From Prosthecobacter sp. SYSU 5D2 (GTDB lineage Bacteria; Verrucomicrobiota; Verrucomicrobiia; Verrucomicrobiales; Verrucomicrobiaceae), in contig NZ_JBBYXL010000009.1 in NCBI RefSeq assembly GCF_039655865.1, positions 124,001 to 188,000 of the forward strand: 64,000 nt of DNA. The letters are read 5' to 3'. Numbering within the stretch: the stretch's first letter is position 1; each line of letters opens with the position of its first letter. This document shows, one piece after another, positions 60,809 through 64,000 of the stretch. Under the pieces are notes generated by a model. The model was given only the letters and a program-made list of their open reading frames with translations, searched no databases and was not told the DNA's origin. Both the position numbers and the translations under genes were made by a program.

Positions 60809-61750
60809 ATGTCCTCTCAGACCACCTCCCGCCGTGCCTTCCTGACCAGCAGCCTTGGCACCCTCGCCGCCACCGCCCTTGGCCAGGAAAAGACCGCCGC
60901 TGAGCCCATCATTGATATCCACCAGCACACGAACTACCGCTTCCGCGAGGACGCCCACCTCCTGGCCCACCAGCGCGCCATGGGCATCACCACCACCATC
61001 CTGCTGCCTGCAGGCACCCCCACCACCCGCCCCTCCACGCACGACGGCAAATCCAACGGCCTCGCCGCCGATGCCTTCGGCAACGAAAGCTGCATGAAAG
61101 TGGCCCAGGCCCACCCCGGAGCCTACCTCTGGGGGGCCAACGAAGTCACCGACCTCGATACCGCCCCCGCCGAGATCGAGAAATGGCTCAAGCTCGGTGC
61201 CTGCATCATCGCCGAGCAAAAATTCGACGTGGAGTGCGATTCCGCCCACAGCCAGAAGCTCTATACCCTCGCCGCCGCCTACAACGTCCCCATCCTCCTC
61301 CATTTCCAAAATCAGCGCTACAACCGCGGCTACGAGCGCTTCCACACCATGCTGGCCAAGTATCCGAAGACCGTCTTCATCGGCCACGCCCAGACCTTTT
61401 GGGGCAACATTGATAAAAACCACCAGCCCACCGATCTCTACCCCAAAGGCAAAATCACCCCCGGCGGCCTCACCGACCGCTTCCTGGCCGACTACCCCAA
61501 CTTCTTCGCCGACATGTCCGCCGGCTCCGGCCTCAATGCCCTCACCCGCGATGAAGAGCACACCACCGGCTTCTTTGACCGCCACCAGGATAAAATCCTC
61601 TACGGAAGCGACTGCAACGACCACCTCGGCCGCGGCCCCGGCTGCCAGGGCGCCCAGACCATCGCCATGATCCGCAAGCTCTCTCCCACGAAGGCCGTCG
61701 AGCGCAAAATTCTCTTCGACAACTCCCAGAAGCTCTTCCGCCTGGGCTGA
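60809..61750 (+). CDS. Exported amidohydrolase family protein (Amidohydro_2-like)
   Basis: This 313-residue protein has a twin-arginine signal (TSRRAFLTSSLGTLAATALG). The metal site HxH appears as PIIDIHQHTNYRF near 33. VPILLHFQNQRYNRGY near 165 gives a further His, FIGHAQTFWGNID near 193 another, and the catalytic-type Asp is in ILYGSDCNDHLG near 268. This is the TIM-barrel metal hydrolase/decarboxylase pattern. The substrate is unknown. The gene follows an EamA transporter by 8 bp. Downstream are repeat sequences, then hisF. Confidence 0.85.
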   Translation: MSSQTTSRRAFLTSSLGTLAATALGQEKTAAEPIIDIHQHTNYRFREDAHLLAHQRAMGITTTILLPAGTPTTRPSTHDGKSNGLAADAFGNESCMKVAQAHPGAYLWGANEVTDLDTAPAEIEKWLKLGACIIAEQKFDVECDSAHSQKLYTLAAAYNVPILLHFQNQRYNRGYERFHTMLAKYPKTVFIGHAQTFWGNIDKNHQPTDLYPKGKITPGGLTDRFLADYPNFFADMSAGSGLNALTRDEEHTTGFFDRHQDKILYGSDCNDHLGRGPGCQGAQTIAMIRKLSPTKAVERKILFDNSQKLFRLG

Positions 61751-61773
61751 AGTCGCCACATCTCCCTTCATCA

Positions 61774-61848
61774 AATCCTGTTAATCCTTTCCGTCGTGGC
61801 GGGCCTGTTAATCCTGTAAAAAAAGCCCGCTTCTGCCCCATTCGTCAT
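61774..61848. repeat. Intergenic repeats: two CCTGTTAATCCT and one CATTCGTCAT
   Basis: CCTGTTAATCCT occurs at 61777-61788 and 61804-61815. The second copy lies in the loop of GCGGGC ... GCCCGC (61799-61830), which has a T-run on the minus strand. CATTCGTCAT follows at 61839-61848. The region is non-coding and lies before hisF. Confidence 0.5.
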
Positions 61849-61903
61849 CCGCCCGCCAGCCAGTTGACCGCCGCCCCTCCCGCCTTTACGTTGCGCGTCC
61901 CCC

Positions 61904-62665
61904 ATGCTCACCAAGCGCATCATTCCCTGTCTCGACGTCAAAGAAGGCCGTGTGGTCAAAGGCACCCAGTTCCTGCAGCTCCGCGATGCCGGGGACCCCG
62001 TGGAATGCGCCAAAATCTACAACGCCCAGGGCGCTGACGAGCTCGTCTTTCTGGACATCACCGCCAGCCATGAGGAGCGCAAGACCATGGTGGACGTCGT
62101 CGCCCGCACGGCGGAGTCCTGCTTCATGCCCCTCACCGTCGGTGGCGGCATCCGCACCGTCGCCGATATGCGGGAAATGCTCCTCGCCGGCGCGGATAAA
62201 GTCGGCATCAACACCGCCGCCGTCAAAACCCCCGACGTCATAGATGCCGCTGCCGAGGCCTTCGGCTGCCAGTGCCTCGTCGTCGCCATTGATGCCAAGC
62301 GCAACGAGCACGGCTCCTGGACCGTCTATACCCACGGCGGCCGTTACCCCACCGAGCTAGATGCCGTGGAATGGGCAGCTGAAGTCTGCCGCCGGGGCGC
62401 GGGGGAGATCCTGCTCACCAGCATGGATTCCGACGGCACCAAAGCCGGCTACGACATCGCCCTCACCCGCGCCGTCAGCGAGGCCGTCACCATCCCCGTC
62501 ATCGCCAGCGGCGGCGCCGGCAACATCCAGCACATGGCCGATGTCCTCAGCGCTGGCAAAGCCGATGCCGTCCTCGCCGCCAGCATCTTTCACTTCGGTG
62601 AATACACCGTCCGCGACGTCAAGACCTTCCTCGACAGCCAGGGCGTCCCCGTACGTCTGGTGTAG
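61904..62665 (+). CDS. hisF: Imidazole glycerol phosphate synthase cyclase subunit HisF
   Basis: This 253-residue (beta/alpha)8 barrel starts [20 protein letters not shown] with catalytic Asp11. The second catalytic Asp130 is in [33 protein letters not shown] near 78 and [17 protein letters not shown] near 205 are the two phosphate-binding loops. HisF closes the imidazole ring of histidine, using ammonia supplied by HisH. HisH, HisA and other his genes are not in the window, so the pathway genes are scattered. Confidence 0.96.
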   Translation: MLTKRIIPCLDVKEGRVVKGTQFLQLRDAGDPVECAKIYNAQGADELVFLDITASHEERKTMVDVVARTAESCFMPLTVGGGIRTVADMREMLLAGADKVGINTAAVKTPDVIDAAAEAFGCQCLVVAIDAKRNEHGSWTVYTHGGRYPTELDAVEWAAEVCRRGAGEILLTSMDSDGTKAGYDIALTRAVSEAVTIPVIASGGAGNIQHMADVLSAGKADAVLAASIFHFGEYTVRDVKTFLDSQGVPVRLV

Positions 62666-62687
62666 AACCGTTGCGCCGCCATGGAGC

Positions 62688-62729
62688 GCACGCGTCCCCG
62701 CGTGCTGTTTCCTGCGTCCCGCGGGAAAC
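62688..62729. repeat. Two tandem hairpins with a GCGTCCC(C)GCG core
   Basis: Hairpin one is GCACGCG-TCCC-CGCGTGC (62688-62705). Hairpin two is GTTTCCTGCG-TCC-CGCGGGAAAC (62707-62729, one T-G pair). They lie 1 bp apart in the convergent gap between hisF and the S10 peptidase. Neither has a T-run, so they look like a REP-type element rather than a classic terminator. Confidence 0.6.
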
Positions 62730-62824
62730 CGTTCTGCGACGTGCTATTGAGCATCCCCTGCGCCCCAGCCCAAGGAACTCCTACAAGCTGAGGCCAGGAT
62801 GGCCTCACACCTTGGACTCCCCCC

Positions 62825-64000
62825 TCACTGCCCCGAGGCCATCCGCACAAACTTCGCCAGGTCCTCCTTCTGCTTCTTCAGGTCCGGCAGGTTCAGGTAC
62901 ATCATGTGCCCGGCCGTGTAGTCATCCTCCGTGATGTTTTTCATCAGCTCCGGGTGGATGTTCAGATGCGAAAAGGTATAACGGGAAGCGTAGTACGGAG
63001 TCGCCATGTCATAATAGCCGTTGGAAACATGCACCTTCAGATAAGGGTTGGCCGTCATGCTCTCCGCCAAAATTTCGGACACATTGGCAAACTCGTTCTC
63101 CGCATTCCAGTTCCACTTCCCCACGCTCGTCAGGATGTTATAAGGCCGGTCCTCCTCAAATTTCAGATCGTTGCGCACATAGTGGTTAAAGGTGGAGGTA
63201 AACGCGCTGAAGACCGCGTCCGCGCTCGGATCCCGCTCCGCGTGGTTGTTCAGCGCATCGCGCATGTAGCTCGTATAGCGGCTGTCGAACCGGCCCACTA
63301 CCAGCCGTTTTTCACGCAGCAGCTCCGCATTGAACCGGCTCAAGGACACCCGCAGATCGGACGCCTCCACAAAGCTCTCGCTCAGGCCCGTCAGCCGCGC
63401 CATCTGCTTCACCACCTTCGCCCGCTGCTCCGGGTCCAGCGCCGCGCCCATCAGCAGCGCCTGGTTATACTCCCCGCTGGTAAAGGCCTCCGCCTCCTTC
63501 AGCACCTCCGCCAGTGGCCTGCCCTGCAGCGCCTTCCCCAGCTTTTGGTGATACCACGCCGTCGCTGTGAAGCTGGGCAGGTATAAAACATACGGCAGGT
63601 CATTCCCCTCCGCTCCCCAGATGGTCTGGAAGTTCAGCACCGTGGACACCAGCATGATGCCGTTCAGGTTCATCTTATGCGTCCGCAGCAGCTCCCCGCT
63701 CAGGGCCGCCGCGCGAGTCGTCCCATAGCTTTCGCCAATCAAAAATTTCGGCGACAGCCACCGTGATTCCTTGGTGATGTAGAGGCGGATAAATTCGCCA
63801 ATGCTCGCCGCATCCTCCTTCACGCCGAAGAAATTCTTCGCGTCCTCCGGCTTGGCCGCCCGGCTGTAGCCCGTGCTCACCGGGTCAATGAAAACCAGGT
63901 CCGTCTCATCCAGCAGCGAGTATTCATTTTCCACCAGTTCATACGGTGGCGGCACCGCAAAGCCATCGTCCCGCAGCTTCACCCGCTTCGGCCCCAGCAG
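62825..64000 (-). CDS. Serine carboxypeptidase (peptidase S10), N-terminus cut by the window edge
   Basis: At least 391 C-terminal residues are present. The frame is open to the last base (LLGPKRVKLRDDG), so the start and signal lie beyond 64000. Family features are DLVFIDPVSTGYSRAAKPED, the nucleophile Ser in FLIGESYGTTRAAALSG, Asp in VHVSNGYYDMATPYYAS, and His in DDYTAGHMMYLNLPDLKK. These give the Ser-Asp-His triad of S10 carboxypeptidases, here in the bacterial subgroup. It is likely an exported exopeptidase releasing C-terminal residues. The missing N-terminus should hold the GGPG oxyanion motif just before the visible part. Confidence 0.9.
   Translation of the reverse strand: MLGPKRVKLRDDGFAVPPPYELVENEYSLLDETDLVFIDPVSTGYSRAAKPEDAKNFFGVKEDAASIGEFIRLYITKESRWLSPKFLIGESYGTTRAAALSGELLRTHKMNLNGIMLVSTVLNFQTIWGAEGNDLPYVLYLPSFTATAWYHQKLGKALQGRPLAEVLKEAEAFTSGEYNQALLMGAALDPEQRAKVVKQMARLTGLSESFVEASDLRVSLSRFNAELLREKRLVVGRFDSRYTSYMRDALNNHAERDPSADAVFSAFTSTFNHYVRNDLKFEEDRPYNILTSVGKWNWNAENEFANVSEILAESMTANPYLKVHVSNGYYDMATPYYASRYTFSHLNIHPELMKNITEDDYTAGHMMYLNLPDLKKQKEDLAKFVRMASGQ

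Noticed and set aside
1-64000. CRISPR array, prophage or insertion sequence
   Set aside because: No regularly spaced repeats, Cas, integrase, transposase or phage structural genes were seen.
1-64000. Frequent CTAAC/GTTAG strings noticed in many leaders and genes
   Set aside because: A rough expectation from base composition gives a similar number, and the flanks do not align, so it is not treated as a motif.

Overview
The window reads as a chromosomal piece of a GC-rich member of the Verrucomicrobiota, most likely close to Prosthecobacter/Verrucomicrobium. The basis is inference from gene content: DUF1501 and DUF1549/DUF1553 (planctomycete-type cytochrome) proteins, many secreted sulfatases, DUF1080-like proteins, an autotransporter-repeat protein ending in a PEP-CTERM sorting signal, an Unstab_antitox/RelE-type toxin pair, and few recognisable Shine-Dalgarno sites. 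No phage, transposase, CRISPR array or rRNA was seen.

Layout. 0.2-6.5 kb: one giant secreted mosaic protein (minus), then tRNA-Gln(UUG). 6.9-13.9 kb (minus): an orphan HlyD-type membrane fusion protein and a DUF1501 + DUF1549/1553 pair that is split by a toxin-antitoxin module. 14-19.6 kb (plus): a CHAD protein, allophanate hydrolase behind a near-consensus sigma-54 promoter, a ROK-family protein without its usual zinc ligands, and a Ppx/GppA-HD protein with altered signature residues. 19.6-35.7 kb: a Uma2 protein, then a nine-gene minus-strand sulfatase operon (seven sulfatases and two lectin/DUF1080-like proteins) with an eighth sulfatase divergent from its head. 35.7-40.3 kb: serine hydrolase, RmlD-like reductase, FAD amine-oxidase-like protein and a CysJ-like ferredoxin reductase. 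40.5-45 kb: the PEP-CTERM autotransporter-repeat protein. 45-48.4 kb: a sugar isomerase-like TIM barrel, then an overlapping HAD-folB-ECF sigma-membrane protein operon. 48.5-52.4 kb: parvulin, a D,D-carboxypeptidase lipoprotein, and an Amt ammonium transporter behind a perfect sigma-54 promoter embedded in a palindrome. 52.7-64 kb: htpG, UDP-sugar epimerase, TraB/GumN lipoprotein, rpe, two paralogous unknown secreted proteins flanking a HEAT-like membrane protein, an EamA transporter, an amidohydrolase, hisF, and a truncated S10 carboxypeptidase.

How the genes may work together (inference). The sulfatase operon looks like a periplasmic or secreted set for stripping sulfate from an algal or host polysaccharide. 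A sulfatase-DUF1080 fusion, together with a separate DUF1080-like protein, suggests linkage to 3-keto-glycan chemistry. Two of the eight sulfatases lack the proline of the CxPxR maturation motif, and three share a C-terminal beta-sandwich. The two nitrogen genes, the ammonium transporter and allophanate hydrolase, lie 36 kb apart but carry the same 12 bp-spaced -24/-12 promoter, which points to one nitrogen-limitation regulon under RpoN. CHAD and Ppx/GppA-like proteins close together hint at polyphosphate biology. Motif and coordinate readings are direct. Family names come from reading the translations without database searches.
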